Notes under the pieces: generated by a model | Database searches by the model: none | Told to the model about the DNA's origin: nothing | What the model saw: only the letters and a program-made list of their open reading frames with translations | Shown here: positions 11,996 through 22,430 of the stretch, piece by piece | How the letters are laid out: the number at the start of each line of letters is the position of its first letter | How positions within the stretch are numbered: the stretch's first letter is position 1 | Source: Selaginella moellendorffii | Lineage: Eukaryota; Streptophyta; Lycopodiopsida; Selaginellales; Selaginellaceae | Reading direction: 5' to 3' | DNA: 64,000 nt | Assembly (NCBI RefSeq): GCF_000143415.4 | Contig: NW_003314268.1 | Coordinates: forward strand, 3,361,502-3,425,501 | Made by a program: the position numbers and the translations under genes

Positions 11996-14848
11996 ATGAA
12001 GGAGTATTCTGATCTTTTTGACTTTGACCTATCGTCTGGAGCCAAGATTGCTACACGTCATCCGATTCCAACTGGGGATGCTCGTCCAATTAAGGTTCCT
12101 GTTCGTCGTCGGTCACCAAAGGAGATCAAGATTTTACATGCAAATGTCCAGGAGATGTTGGAGAAGAGTGTTATTCGGAAGTCGCGAAGTCCTTGGGTAT
12201 GTGAACCTCATCTTGTGACGAAGCCTGATGGGAGTATTCGTTTCTGCATCGACTATCGTCCGTTAAACGACGTAACGATCCCGGATGTGTACCCTCTTCC
12301 TCACACTGCTGATCTCTTGGATCGTCTGGGGCGAAGTCGTTGGTTCACTAAGCTAGATCTTGCTTCTGGGTACTGGCAAGTACCGATGGCCGAAGAAGAT
12401 ATTCCTAAGACTGCTTTTCGTACACCATTTGGTTTGTTTGAGTTCTTGGTGATGCCATTTGGTTTGAACAATGCTCCAGCAACTTTTCAACGGATGATGG
12501 ACGAGGTTCTTTGCGATATGCCGGAGGTGACTGCTGACTTCATTGATGATGTCTTGATCCACTCGAAGGGGACGTGGGAGGAGCACCTTTGTGATGATTG
12601 TAAAGTGTTGGATCGGCTACGCGACATTGGTTTAAAGCTGAAGCGGTCGAAGTGCGTATTTGGATCCAAGGACACAACTTATCTTGGGTACCGTATTTCT
12701 CGTGAGGGTTTGCAAGTTGATCCTGACAAACTTGTGGCTGTTCTAAAGTTCCCTACTCCGAAGTGTGTGAATGATGTGCAGCGCTTCTTGGGCAAGGTGC
12801 AGTATCTCGGGCATTTTGTGGGTCATCTTTCTAATCGCACTGCGCCATTGCGAGCGTTGCTGAAGTCATCAACATCATCTTTCATCTGGTCTCCGGATTG
12901 TGAGCGGGCGTTTGGGGATCTCAAAAAGTTATTAACAACTCCTCCGGTTTTGGCATATCCTAACTACACTCGACCTTTTATTTTGCGCGTGGATGCTTCT
13001 GACATTGGTCTTGAAGGTGTGTTAATGCAAGAGAGCTCGAGTGTGCCTGGTCAGCGCCATCCCATTGCATATATAAGCCGTACATTACAACCAGCGGAGA
13101 TGAACTACTCCACGACAGAGAAGGAGTGTTTAGCAGCAGTTTGGGGTTTTGAGAAACTTCATGCATATCTACATAGTTCTTGGACGTTACTTGAAGGTGA
13201 CCATGCTGCTGTTACTTCGTTATTAAAGCGAAAAAACCTGGTTGGTCGTACTGCTCGGTGGGCTTTGAAGCTTCAGATATATGATTTTGATGTTGTTCAC
13301 CACCCAGGGAGTTCTATGGCTGATGCTAATGCCCTTTCTCGAGCTCCTCTTCCTTCTTTATTCTCTTCTCATGTTTCTGACGAGCCTGTCGTTCCAGCAT
13401 CTGTGGATTTTCTAGACGAGGATTCTGTGCTGTTGGCGGTTGCTATACTTGACGTTCAGTGTCCACAAGGTGTAAAGCAAGATCTACCTTCGCTTGATGA
13501 GGTTCGCGAGGCTCAAAAGATTGAGCCATGGATTCGAAGGCTTCGAGATGGGTTTGAGAATCCTGCATCACTTGTTGATGACTTGCCTTTCCGGCATTTA
13601 CATTCTCAATATCGTCTTGAAGGTGGCCTTCTTTATTTTGTGGGGACAGATCCTGATGATCATTTACGGCTGGTGGTGCCTTCAGTGTTTATTCCGCGGT
13701 TTCTCCATGCCTACCATGATTCTCTTGTTCTAGATGGGCATATGGGACATCGTCGTGTAATCGAGAAGCTACACAGGTCTTTCTATTGGCCGGAGATGCG
13801 ACGTGATATTATCCGGTATGTGCGTAGTTGCGTTTGGTGCCAAGCTCGTAATACTCCCCCTCGGACTGCAGAAGGACAGTTGGAGTCAATTGCAGTTTCC
13901 CGTCCATTTGAATTGGTGGCATTTGATCTTATGGGACCTTTTCCACGGTCAACTGTTGGCAATGAGTATGTTATTATTGCTTCTGACTATTTGACTCGTT
14001 GGGTGGAAGTTGGTGCTCTTGCTAGTGCCTCTGCAACTGCTGTTGGATACTTCCTCCTCAATCGAGTGGTGTTCCAACATTCTTGTCCAGAGCGGATTCT
14101 TTCAGATAATGGTCCCGCTTTTATGGCTGAGGCGTTTCATGTTTTGACGTCTCGGTTGGGGATTCGCCACACTTTCACGAGTGCTTATCATCCACAATCA
14201 GACGGTCTGGTGGAACAGCTCATTCGGACGTTCAAGGGGATGATTGCGAAGTATGTGAACTTTCAGCATTCGGATTGGGATGGTTATTTGCCGTCTCTTC
14301 GGTATGCATATGTCACTGGGGTGCAGAGTTCTGTTGGTGCTTCACCATATAAACTCCTATATGGTCATGATCCAATATTACCAACGGAGCTGGATTTACC
14401 TTCGCGATTGCCACGAGCTGCAGATGCTAGGTCATGGGATCAATATTTGACAAGCATTCTTCCACTTGTCCGAGCGGAGTCTGCCGAACACTTAGGCCGC
14501 ATACAAGTGGGACAACAACGGCACTACAACTCCCGTCATCGTCCACCTGCGGAGTACAAAGTGGATGATTTGGTGTTAGTCCATTTTCCCCATCTTACGG
14601 TACGTGGTTTGTCTAAGAGGCTCCTTGCACAGTGGAAAGGACCGTATCGGGTGTTGCGGCAAGTTGGACCACAAGTTTATGAGGTTCGGCATGACGTCCA
14701 GCAGGCCGATCCTCCAGAGATTGTGCATGTGCAGCGGTTGAAACGCTTCATACAAAGGGATCAGGAGCAATTAACACCATCTACAGATCTACCGATGCCT
14801 CCTCCTGATCTTCCTCCAGATCCTGGCCTGTCTACAAGAGAACCCTGA
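11996..14848 (+). CDS. pol: retrotransposon reverse transcriptase/RNase H/integrase
   Basis: This 950-codon frame is intact. Reverse transcriptase occupies roughly residues 40-240. It has KLDLASGYWQ near 119-128 and FIDD at 182-185, the metal-binding active site with Phe in place of the usual Tyr. RNase H follows at about 320-450. An integrase HHCC zinc domain (GHMGHRRVIEKLH... CVWCQ) lies near 605-660. The DDE core has Asp in AFDLMG, Asp in SDNGP and Glu in SDGLVEQ. A GPY/F module (WKGPYRVL) lies near the C-terminus, and no chromodomain is visible. It is in frame with the protease across a TAG, so it was probably once part of one polyprotein. Confidence 0.9.
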   Translation: MKEYSDLFDFDLSSGAKIATRHPIPTGDARPIKVPVRRRSPKEIKILHANVQEMLEKSVIRKSRSPWVCEPHLVTKPDGSIRFCIDYRPLNDVTIPDVYPLPHTADLLDRLGRSRWFTKLDLASGYWQVPMAEEDIPKTAFRTPFGLFEFLVMPFGLNNAPATFQRMMDEVLCDMPEVTADFIDDVLIHSKGTWEEHLCDDCKVLDRLRDIGLKLKRSKCVFGSKDTTYLGYRISREGLQVDPDKLVAVLKFPTPKCVNDVQRFLGKVQYLGHFVGHLSNRTAPLRALLKSSTSSFIWSPDCERAFGDLKKLLTTPPVLAYPNYTRPFILRVDASDIGLEGVLMQESSSVPGQRHPIAYISRTLQPAEMNYSTTEKECLAAVWGFEKLHAYLHSSWTLLEGDHAAVTSLLKRKNLVGRTARWALKLQIYDFDVVHHPGSSMADANALSRAPLPSLFSSHVSDEPVVPASVDFLDEDSVLLAVAILDVQCPQGVKQDLPSLDEVREAQKIEPWIRRLRDGFENPASLVDDLPFRHLHSQYRLEGGLLYFVGTDPDDHLRLVVPSVFIPRFLHAYHDSLVLDGHMGHRRVIEKLHRSFYWPEMRRDIIRYVRSCVWCQARNTPPRTAEGQLESIAVSRPFELVAFDLMGPFPRSTVGNEYVIIASDYLTRWVEVGALASASATAVGYFLLNRVVFQHSCPERILSDNGPAFMAEAFHVLTSRLGIRHTFTSAYHPQSDGLVEQLIRTFKGMIAKYVNFQHSDWDGYLPSLRYAYVTGVQSSVGASPYKLLYGHDPILPTELDLPSRLPRAADARSWDQYLTSILPLVRAESAEHLGRIQVGQQRHYNSRHRPPAEYKVDDLVLVHFPHLTVRGLSKRLLAQWKGPYRVLRQVGPQVYEVRHDVQQADPPEIVHVQRLKRFIQRDQEQLTPSTDLPMPPPDLPPDPGLSTREP

Positions 14849-14865
14849 TGGTCTTCCATTATCCA

Positions 14866-14880
14866 GAGAGGGGGGGATGA
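14866..14880 (+). other. polypurine tract
   Basis: GAGAGGGGGGGATGA lies immediately before the 3' LTR. A purine run here primes plus-strand DNA synthesis in LTR elements. Confidence 0.75.
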
Positions 14881-15055
14881 TGTGAGGGCCAAGTGTACGG
14901 CTACGATGCCGTATACTAATATTAGCGTAGTGGGATTTTGGTAGCCATCGGATTAATTTCAATCCGGACCACTCGCTCCTGTATATAAGCTAGGGTTTTT
15001 GGGCTAATTGATATGCACATTTCTGTATTCCCTTTCCATATTCCAACCACTCACA
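14881..15055 (+). repeat. 3' LTR of the Ty3/gypsy element
   Basis: This is the second copy of the 175-bp repeat, with the same TGTGAG/CTCACA ends. It contains TATATAAG near the centre and is followed by AAGT, which matches the four bases before the 5' LTR. Confidence 0.9.
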
Positions 15056-17950
15056 AAGTGTTATTTCTTGTAATGCACAATAAATATATAAATCTATATA
15101 AATTTTAAAGGGAATAAGCAATATTATTAGTTATTGTTAAACCTATATAAAATATATCTTGAGTATTAGATATTTTGGGATGTTCTACCATATAATAGTT
15201 GTTATTCATTTAGATTAATCTTGTATTTATAGATTATTAACATCTGTAAAGTTTTTAAATATATATATGTATTTACATATATTACCCTAGTTAGGTAATA
15301 CATTAATTATAATACTATAGTATATAGACCATCCATTTGCAACTAAATCTAGTCCATCTATTGCAATTTGTCTCTAAAGGGCATAGTTTTTCAACAATGC
15401 TGCTATAGTGTTTGAGATTATATTTTTTATTCTTATTTCTTCATTCTCTTTTAGATCTAGATTTGCATTAGATTTTTGTAAGATCTAAAATTTTAACTAT
15501 CACTATGCTTAAATCTACTCTTTCTTCTAATTTTCATTACATCCTCTTCTTCTACTATGCCATGCAATCATTAATCAAAGAGTATATCATTTAAGGTTGT
15601 TGATGTTACTCAATTGGATTGAGTTTTTGGTATTGTGGGGTGTCATCATATTAATGTTGCACTTATCTTTAGTTGTGTTGCCATTTCCAACTTCTATGGG
15701 ATATGATTATATAACTTGTCTTATTCTCGGTGTTTTGCCATCTTCTGTTAATATAGAGCATAATTGTGATATTGATTGGTGAGCTATAGATGACACAATC
15801 CAATTTTTGGAGAATGTTCAAGGATCAAATTTATGGGAAAATAATGTTTACGAGCTCAAATGGATTTTGAATAGTGATGAGGAACTTGATTATTATAAAG
15901 AAAGCTTTAAAGATTCACAGGATAACTGTCATCCTTTAATTTGTCATTTGATCTTTTCTCTTTATTTTCTACTCTTTCCCAACCTTTTCTTATTTCTTGG
16001 TTTAAACCACTTTCTCATATTTTTAGTATTCCTTGTTTACAACATTTCCTTCTCTTGGTATATCAATCATTTCTGACTCTTATGATTTTTATTCTCAATC
16101 TAGTGTTGAGCTGAGTGTTTTTTATCCTTCTTATACTAATTTAGATGTTGAGTATCTACATGAAGTTAAAAATCTTACTTTTGTTTATTTAGCAGAGTTT
16201 TTGATCAATTCTAGTATTAAATATTCTTTATTCTAAAAGTTGAGTCACTTTGGTTAAAGTTTCAAGTTGAGTGAGTGTAAGAGCTTTTATTTTATCATTG
16301 AGGGTTATTTTGAGAGTGTGGACTTTTCTATTGGTTTTCATGTCTTAAATGTTGAGTTGTGTATTGAAGAGGTTGAGCAATGTGAATTTTTTGCTTATCT
16401 TATGTTAAACAAAGCATTTTATCATAATAAATCTTTTATTCTCCAAGTTTTGAACATGTTTCTTTCTTTTCTCCTCATTTTTACTTTGATAATTGTTGAA
16501 AATTCTTCTTCAAATGCTTTTTTATCCATTTTTTTCTTTCACAATATTTTTTCCTCCCCTTTTCTTGTTTTCTCTTTTTTGCTTTAATACTTTAAGCGTT
16601 TTTTTCTTCAAAGGAGGGTTGAGAGGGGATGGATGTGAGTCTGGCCTTAATAATAGAGTAAGGATAAATGAATATAGTAATGGAGCAAAGACAAACAATA
16701 TAGATTGTGGAGTGAAGACGAATATAGAAAGTCTGAATGGCATATTCAGCCTTAATGTAATAAACCCAAACAAATGTAATAGTGAAGTGAGGCCCAAAAA
16801 AGATGGTAGAGTGAAGACAAATATAACAAGTTTGAATAGGCTTCAAAAAAAAATTCCTTCAAAAAGGCAATAAGGAGGATGTGGAAAACAATCCGACCTC
16901 TTATATATAGTGCTAAATAAAGACAAAAATAATGAGTTTAAGTTAATATGGGTCTCAAATATTGACCAAAGGGAAGATGCAAAAGCAAGTTCTAGTTATA
17001 GTCATAAGTCTGAATTAATGGTGGTCTTTGAAGGATCATTGATAGGCAAATTTAGAGATGGGATGTATTATTTGCTACAATGGTGATTTATAAATTATAA
17101 TGGCTCTCAAAGTCTTTTGTTTCAGTTCAAAGTTATAGCTTTATAGTTGGTTTAAGCATTTAGTAGTTGCATATTGAGTTGCAACTAATTTATTGGAATT
17201 ATATAGTCAGTTAATACTTGTGTTATAACTTTGGATTTTGTTTCAATCATAGTTATTAACAACTTTGTTGATGGTTTTATAGGAGTTTTAAATTTTTGTG
17301 ATAATTTATAATTACTTAATAGAAACTTCAAATGTTCCATTTAACTTATTATCATCACCTTTTCATCTTTCAGAGGGAAAGATGGTGTAAAGTTTGTAAA
17401 TATATGTATATAATATATATTACTTTGGCTAGGTAATATATTAATTATAGTACTATAACATATGAACCATTTATTTGGGGAACTAAATTTGGTCCATCCA
17501 TTTTTATAAATAAGCACATTTAAACCTCAATTAATATAATTATTCTTATATTCCAAACACTCACACATCCTATATTCTAGTTTATTTTACTATTTAATAG
17601 TTGATTAATCTTATATTTAGAAATTATAACTTCCACTTGATCAATTCACTCCTGGCCGTTTGAACCAGTTAAGTAACCCAAAATATGCAGTAAATTATTT
17701 TTAAACAACAATTTTCATGTTTTTATATAATAAATTATTTAATTAGACTAAATTTTATTATCTCACAATTAACTTATGTCAAGCCCAAATAGATTAGCTA
17801 AAAAAGATTGCTTAACTAACTTTTGTGGCCACTTAGTTTGGGTATTTTCCTTGGTTAATCCTTATTTCATTAGTACATAAAAGTAGAAAACACAGAAAAA
17901 AATAAAAAATAAAAAATAGTAAGTCGATAAACTTTGGGATTCCAGAACTA
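15056..17950. repeat. AT-rich DNA with remnant LTR-like direct repeats
   Basis: No gene is visible. Two diverged direct repeats of about 120 bp, each starting TGTAAAGTTT, lie near 15245-15370 and 17386-17510. The second follows a purine-rich run (CAGAGGGAAAGATGG), so this may be a decayed LTR element with a 2-kb interior. Its 3' copy ends near 17565 in CACTCACA, like the family at 9536. A further block (ATTTTGGGATGTTCTACCAT) near 15175 recurs near 40830 and, more weakly, near 17580 and 40910. The short frames in the interior show no known domain. Confidence 0.45.
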
Positions 17951-18052
17951 GCGCTTTTTCCAAAAACGTTGGACACAAAAGAGGAAAAGTCTGTCAAAAA
18001 GACTTCCAATCAACAAAATGTACACATGATAAAGATCTGCAAACTTTTGATA

Positions 18053-19061
18053 TCACCCCCTGGTAATATCATTGTTGCTGCGGACGTGCATGACCCCTCT
18101 TTCTTCGTCCCATACATCGTCGTCGTCCAGCCCAAAACTCTCCCCGAATATCTCGTCCACCTCGCCCTCGTCCGACGAAGACAGCACCGACGACGATCCC
18201 ATCCAGCTCCGGAACCCGGCGTTCACTCTCCTCTCCATCTCATAAGGCGGCACCGCGCTGGCCGCGAGCATCTCCATGCCCACCGTCCGGCTGCCAAAGT
18301 GCTGGCCCTCGTCCATCACCACCGCCGCCTTTCGGTGCAAGAAGAAGGCCGTGATCCCAAACAGGAGAACCAGCCCCCAGCACACCACCTCGTAGCACCA
18401 GAAGAGGGCGATCGAGCAGCCCGTGTCGAGGGTGACGATGCTGGAGCCCAGGAAGAGCGCCATGAGGATGGCGGCCACCATGAAGCTCAAGTTGAGAGTG
18501 GACAGGCAGCGCACGCCTCCTGGGGGAGCTTGATCAAGAGCTAGCAAGAACTTCAAAGGAGAGGTTACCTCGCTTGGAAGCGCAGCAGCTGTTCTCCACG
18601 ACTCTCACCATGAAATGCCGCTTTGGAGCTGCGTAAGCCACCACGATTCCTGGCGAGAAAAAAACCATCAATGGGATCCAAAGAACTTTTGCAAGCTTAC
18701 CAGATGCTAGATACACCACGGCCACCGCGAAGAAAGCCGCGGTAGGGAGAAAGATGACCATCCAGAAGTAGATCCTGGCCTCCTCCTGGGTGAGGAGATA
18801 GGCGGCGCGCGATTCACCGAGCGAGGCTGCTGGCAATGGCGTCAAACGTTTCCTGGAGCACGAATGCCACTGCCCTACCTCGAAAACCATCGCGGTCATG
18901 GCGACCCCAGCGACAAACACCGCGGTTCCTAGAACAATCGTCGCCCACAGGAGCACTGGCCTCGCCAGGTTGTCCCACACTTTGTTTCCCACGGGCAGGC
19001 TCTCGTAATCCTCCCTCGACATGAAAGCCTGCTTCAGAGCATCCCCTGCTGCCTTCCTCAT
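18053..19061 (-). CDS. multi-pass membrane protein of unknown function
   Basis: There are two exons, 19061-18569 and 18519-18053, joined across a 49-nt GT-AG intron, and together they encode about 320 residues. The splice is well supported because both exons stay open in one frame. The protein has five or so strongly hydrophobic segments: two in the first third (LLWATIVLGTAVFVAGVAM and a segment after the TQEEARIYFW stretch), one around VLWIPLMVFFSPGIVVAYAA, and two in exon 2 (FMVAAILMALFLGSSIV, CWGLVLLFGITAFFL). The C-terminal tail is acidic, and no signal peptide is evident. I recall no named family, so no function is assigned. It starts head to head with the EFG1-like gene, only 276 bp apart. 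Confidence 0.75.
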
Positions 19062-19337
19062 CCTGATCTAAATGCTAGAAACTCTAGAATCGCTCGCCTG
19101 TTTCTACAAAATCCTTGCGTGAATCACCAGCAGCAAGAGCGCGCGGAGATCTCCCTCTCCCTCCTCGCTCATGATTTTCCCCAAGAACCCTAAAATTCGG
19201 CCTTGAATTTGCCATGTGTCACGAGACAATAGCCGTTGGATGTGGGTTGATCCGGCGGCTGACAAAGTGGATGGAGCAAATGATCTAGGGCTCTAATGTA
19301 GGGTTTTAGATCGATCGCGCTCCCATTTGTCACAGCG
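19062..19337. promoter_or_regulatory. short shared (bidirectional) promoter region
   Basis: Only 276 bp separate the start codons of the membrane-protein gene (minus) and the EFG1-like gene (plus). Both sides carry telo-box-like elements: CCCTAAAA at 19188-19195, reading TTTTAGGGTTCTTGGG towards the minus-strand gene, and TAGGGTTTTAG at about 19299-19309, 30-40 bp upstream of the EFG1 start. No TATA box is clear. Confidence 0.5.
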
Positions 19338-20642
19338 ATGGCGCCAGATCGTGGCGCAAATAGGCGATTGGATGTGCGGTCCAAGCCCTTGAAGAAGAAT
19401 GGATTGGAGCGGGCGAGGAAGCAAGCGTCGCTGGGCAGGCAGATTCGCGACATTCAGCGCCTGCTGAAGCTGGTATTGTGCTTGGATTGCTCGCAGCCAC
19501 CGAGGATTTCTCCTCCCCTCTCTGTCTCGCAGAATCTCTCGCAGGAAGTGCGGCAGGCCCAGGAGAGCCGCTTGAAGCAGCTCAAGGACAATCACAATCC
19601 AGGGCTGCAGCCCTCCCGCGTCAAAGTGGATCGCAACATCTCCAAACGCTACAAGCAAGTGAAATTCGTCGGTGAGTTTTCTAGCTTGCGCGATCGATCC
19701 AATCACACGAGCGTTGTTGTTCCAATGTGCCTAAGGTAGAGCGAAGAAAGGTCGAGAGGGGATTGAGGCGTGCCGAGAAGGAACTTAAGAACGCTCCCGA
19801 TGAGAAATCCAAGGACGAGGCCGCTGCCAAGCTCCAGCAACTAAAGCAAGACCTGGAATACATCAAGGTTAGTGCCATTTCAATCTTTTCTCCTGAAATC
19901 CTGCCACTTTTCTTGAGCAGTTCTTCCCAAAGAGCGAGAAGTACGTCTCTTTGTTCATGGAGAACGCCGACTCACACGCGATTGCTCGTCGGGAGAAGTT
20001 GCGAGAGACGATCCATGCTAATATTGCGGCAGCCGCCGCCGCTGGTGTGGAGCTCGAGGAAGAAGGTATGAGCTTCCTTAGATTCCTTCTTTGCTACCAA
20101 GAATCTCTCTCTCTCTCTCTCTCTCTCTCTCCGCTAACAAGAAACCATTTCTTTCAGAGACTGGTAGCGAGGAGGAGAATGACTCCGCGGTGGACATGAG
20201 CGAGGATGACTTCTTTGCGAAAGAAAACAGCGACGATGGCAATGACGAGGAGCAAGAGAATCCCATCAGGTAATCTAGTGTTTTGGATTTGGATTGTCCT
20301 CTCTTTTGGTTTTTTCTTGGCTGACAAGGAGTTTAGCAGTTTACCAAACACTAGCACAGCGACACAATCAAACTCAAACCCCGTACAAACACACCATCAG
20401 ACTGCGACGCGACCGGTAAGTATTTGTATCGATCGAAAAAACGCTCTCTCATCTGGCGTACATTTTCTGTCTCTCAGTCGACACAGAACAAAAGGAAAAT
20501 GGAACAGCATAACGCCACCACCACCCGTGGATCCACTGTCCAAGATGCCACACAGGACCACACAAGAGTGGCAGTGCCTGGGAATCTAGGAGGAGAGAAA
20601 GAGAAACGCAAGAGGAAACGTAAACGTCCCAAAAAGAAATAA
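19338..20642 (+). CDS. EFG1: rRNA-processing protein EFG1-like
   Basis: This is probably a seven-exon gene encoding about 299 residues. Exons are near 19338-19472, 19533-19667, 19736-19867, 19921-20065, 20158-20269, 20340-20415 and 20478-20642. The conserved EFG1 core is visible: a basic N-terminus, the QIRDIQRLLK helix, DRNISKRYKQVKF, then the KVERGLRRAEKEL coiled coil and a YVSLF segment. An acidic stretch (EEENDSAVDMSEDDFF) and a lysine/arginine-rich tail with a likely nucleolar signal follow. EFG1 acts in the nucleolus in early 18S rRNA maturation. The exon 2 donor is uncertain: the reading frame is only kept if the weak GTCGGT site is used instead of the stronger GTGAGT four bases later. 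Intron 4 contains a (TC)n run. The gene ends 62 bp from the convergent hydrolase gene. Confidence 0.8.
20104..20130 (+). repeat. (TC)n microsatellite in an EFG1 intron
   Basis: An uninterrupted CT dinucleotide run of about 13 units sits in the pyrimidine-rich part of the intron before exon 5. Confidence 0.9.
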
Positions 20643-20704
20643 AGGAGTACCTCTCACTTGAATTCTCGCGTCTTCTTCTTATTTTTATGCCCTTGCGAGC
20701 TTTG

Positions 20705-22430
20705 CTATCTGATCATCACCGGTGGAAGCCGGTGACCCGCGTTGTCGTGTCTTGCAGCACCGCGAGCGCAAGAGTCGCTTCCTTTGTGATCCATCCACCG
20801 CAAGCACTTGAGCTCCGAGTCTCTGGCGGGAACGCTCGGCGAGGACGCCAGGCCTCTCTTCCGGAAGTCGAAGAGTCTCATCGGGCTGGCGGGGACGCTG
20901 GACGCTCCGTTGGTCTGGCCGGTGAGATGCCTATGCCGCAGCGATCCAACCATGCCCGGCTGCCTGGTGTGAGCGTCCTCCAGCCTCAGCGGGCTGCTGC
21001 AAGCCAGCATTGCTCGTCGCGTCTGGATGTCCGAGAATCGTATGGGACTGGCTGCCAGGCTTCCGGGGGGGCACCTCATGTCGAGCCACGTTACTATGTC
21101 CTCGAAGACCATGTCGATGTTCTCGTCGGGCTCTCCGGACGTGAGGCCGTGCCACATACCGGGGTAGATCTTGATGGCTTTGTCCAGGCTCCCGGCCGAG
21201 TCGTAGAGCTCCTGGCTGATGGCCGGGTCCGTGACGACGTCGTTCTCTCCGTGGAGCACGAGAAATGGGAGCTTCACCTAGAAAAGAGAAAGCTCGCCAG
21301 CGATACGATGCGATTTAAGAAAAGCTTGGAAGGTGGTCGTACCTCATGGAGCTGACATTCAAGATTGAGACTTGTGTAGAGCATCTCCACCGCTGTCCGC
21401 AATCGTGGGCGGCCTTGATAGACGTAAGGGTTGTCTCGGATCTGGAAAACAAGCTCATGACGTTAGGTGGACGAGTTATAGTTCGATCGCTTGCAAGTCG
21501 TAAGCGAAGGAAAAGAGAAAAGCTTGAGAGAGATGAGTATCTCTTACCTCCTCTCGTTTCACAGGATCTTTAAAGGCTTGGCCGATCACGTCTTTGATGG
21601 GGACGACCTTCCAAGTCGGGATCGTGCGGGCCAGCTTCACGAGGACGCGAATTAGCAGTGGATGCGGCTTCATATTCTTTGATATCTGCGACAAAGATAG
21701 TGTAAACTTTGGAGAAAATCACGAGCTTTGTTTTGTTTATACCTTGCACATTGGAGCCACCAGGATTGCCCCGTTCCATTCGCCTGGAGTCTTCTTCTGG
21801 ACGAGGAGCGCCACAGCGCCTCCCATGGACTCGCCGTAAAGAAAGCATGGCTTCCTTCTATACTCCGGCCATTCTATGGGATCCAAAAGTGTTGACGATG
21901 AAATAACAATTCCATGGAGGTTTCTCACCTCGGACGTTCTTAAAGAACACGATGCAATCGTCCACGAGATCGTCGAAGCTGCGAATGTAACATCTCCGCC
22001 CCTCAGATCTTCCATGGCCTTCATAGTCGATTCCAAACACCGCGTATCCAGCTCTTGACAGGCGTTGTCCAGTTCCTGGATAAAGATGAGAATTTATCAC
22101 TGCCGACCTCTAGCGATCAATGCCTCGATACCTTTCATGAATCGGCTGCATTCCATTCCATATCCTAGGAGCACAAAGAGCGATCCAAGAACGCATATTT
22201 CAAGGAAGATCTCGGTAGAACAGGAAATATTTCGCGTTACCGTGGCAAAGAAAGACCAATCCCTTGACATCCTGGCGCAGCGGGATCCATCGGCAAGTGA
22301 AAAGCCTCGTGCCTCTGGAATTGTAGATGAATTCCTGCACAGAAAGGGAGAAAGATCCGGATTAGAGCTCGTCCTGGCCGAGAAATCACACCTCCGTGTA
22401 GCTGACACGATCGGCTTTCATCCCTGACAT
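20705..22430 (-). CDS. alpha/beta hydrolase, monoacylglycerol lipase / caffeoylshikimate esterase type
   Basis: Eight exons (22430-22392, 22334-22241, 22164-22132, 22075-21929, 21873-21743, 21685-21548, 21441-21343, 21277-20705) keep one frame and encode about 417 residues. The start MSGMKADRVSYTE and the early FIYNSRG block fit plant MAGL-like lipases. The oxyanion HG lies in LVFLCHGYG. The nucleophile Ser is in GESMGG, the Asp is in LHGENDVVTD and the His is in GMWHGL, so the triad is complete. Plant members hydrolyse monoacylglycerols, lysophospholipids or caffeoyl shikimate for lignin, and the substrate cannot be read from sequence alone. About 125 residues follow the usual end of the fold (WLDMRC). 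They are rich in Arg, Ser and Pro and may be a real tail or a missed intron. It is convergent with EFG1. Confidence 0.85.

Larger units (their letters stand above)
9536..15055 (+). mobile_element. Ty3/gypsy LTR retrotransposon, nearly complete but damaged
   Basis: The element is about 5.5 kb long and bounded by two 175-bp direct repeats that begin TGTGAG and end CTCACA. A 4-bp match (AAGT) flanks it on both sides as a likely target duplication. Inside, in order, are gag with a CCHC zinc knuckle, an aspartic protease, reverse transcriptase, RNase H and integrase. The protease-RT-RNase H-integrase order defines the Ty3/gypsy group. The gag gene is interrupted by a 380-bp insertion and carries a 102-bp tandem duplication, and a TAG separates protease from RT, so this copy is probably not autonomous. 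A relic of the same family lies at 62499-62790. The two LTRs differ at only a few positions, so insertion was fairly recent. Confidence 0.92.

Noticed and set aside
17969-18544. 191-codon plus-strand frame
   Set aside because: It is the complement of exon 2 of the minus-strand membrane-protein gene, and its His/Arg-rich product is an antisense artefact.
20687-21355. 222-codon plus-strand frame downstream of EFG1
   Set aside because: It is antisense to the last exon of the hydrolase gene, which carries the catalytic Asp and His on the other strand.
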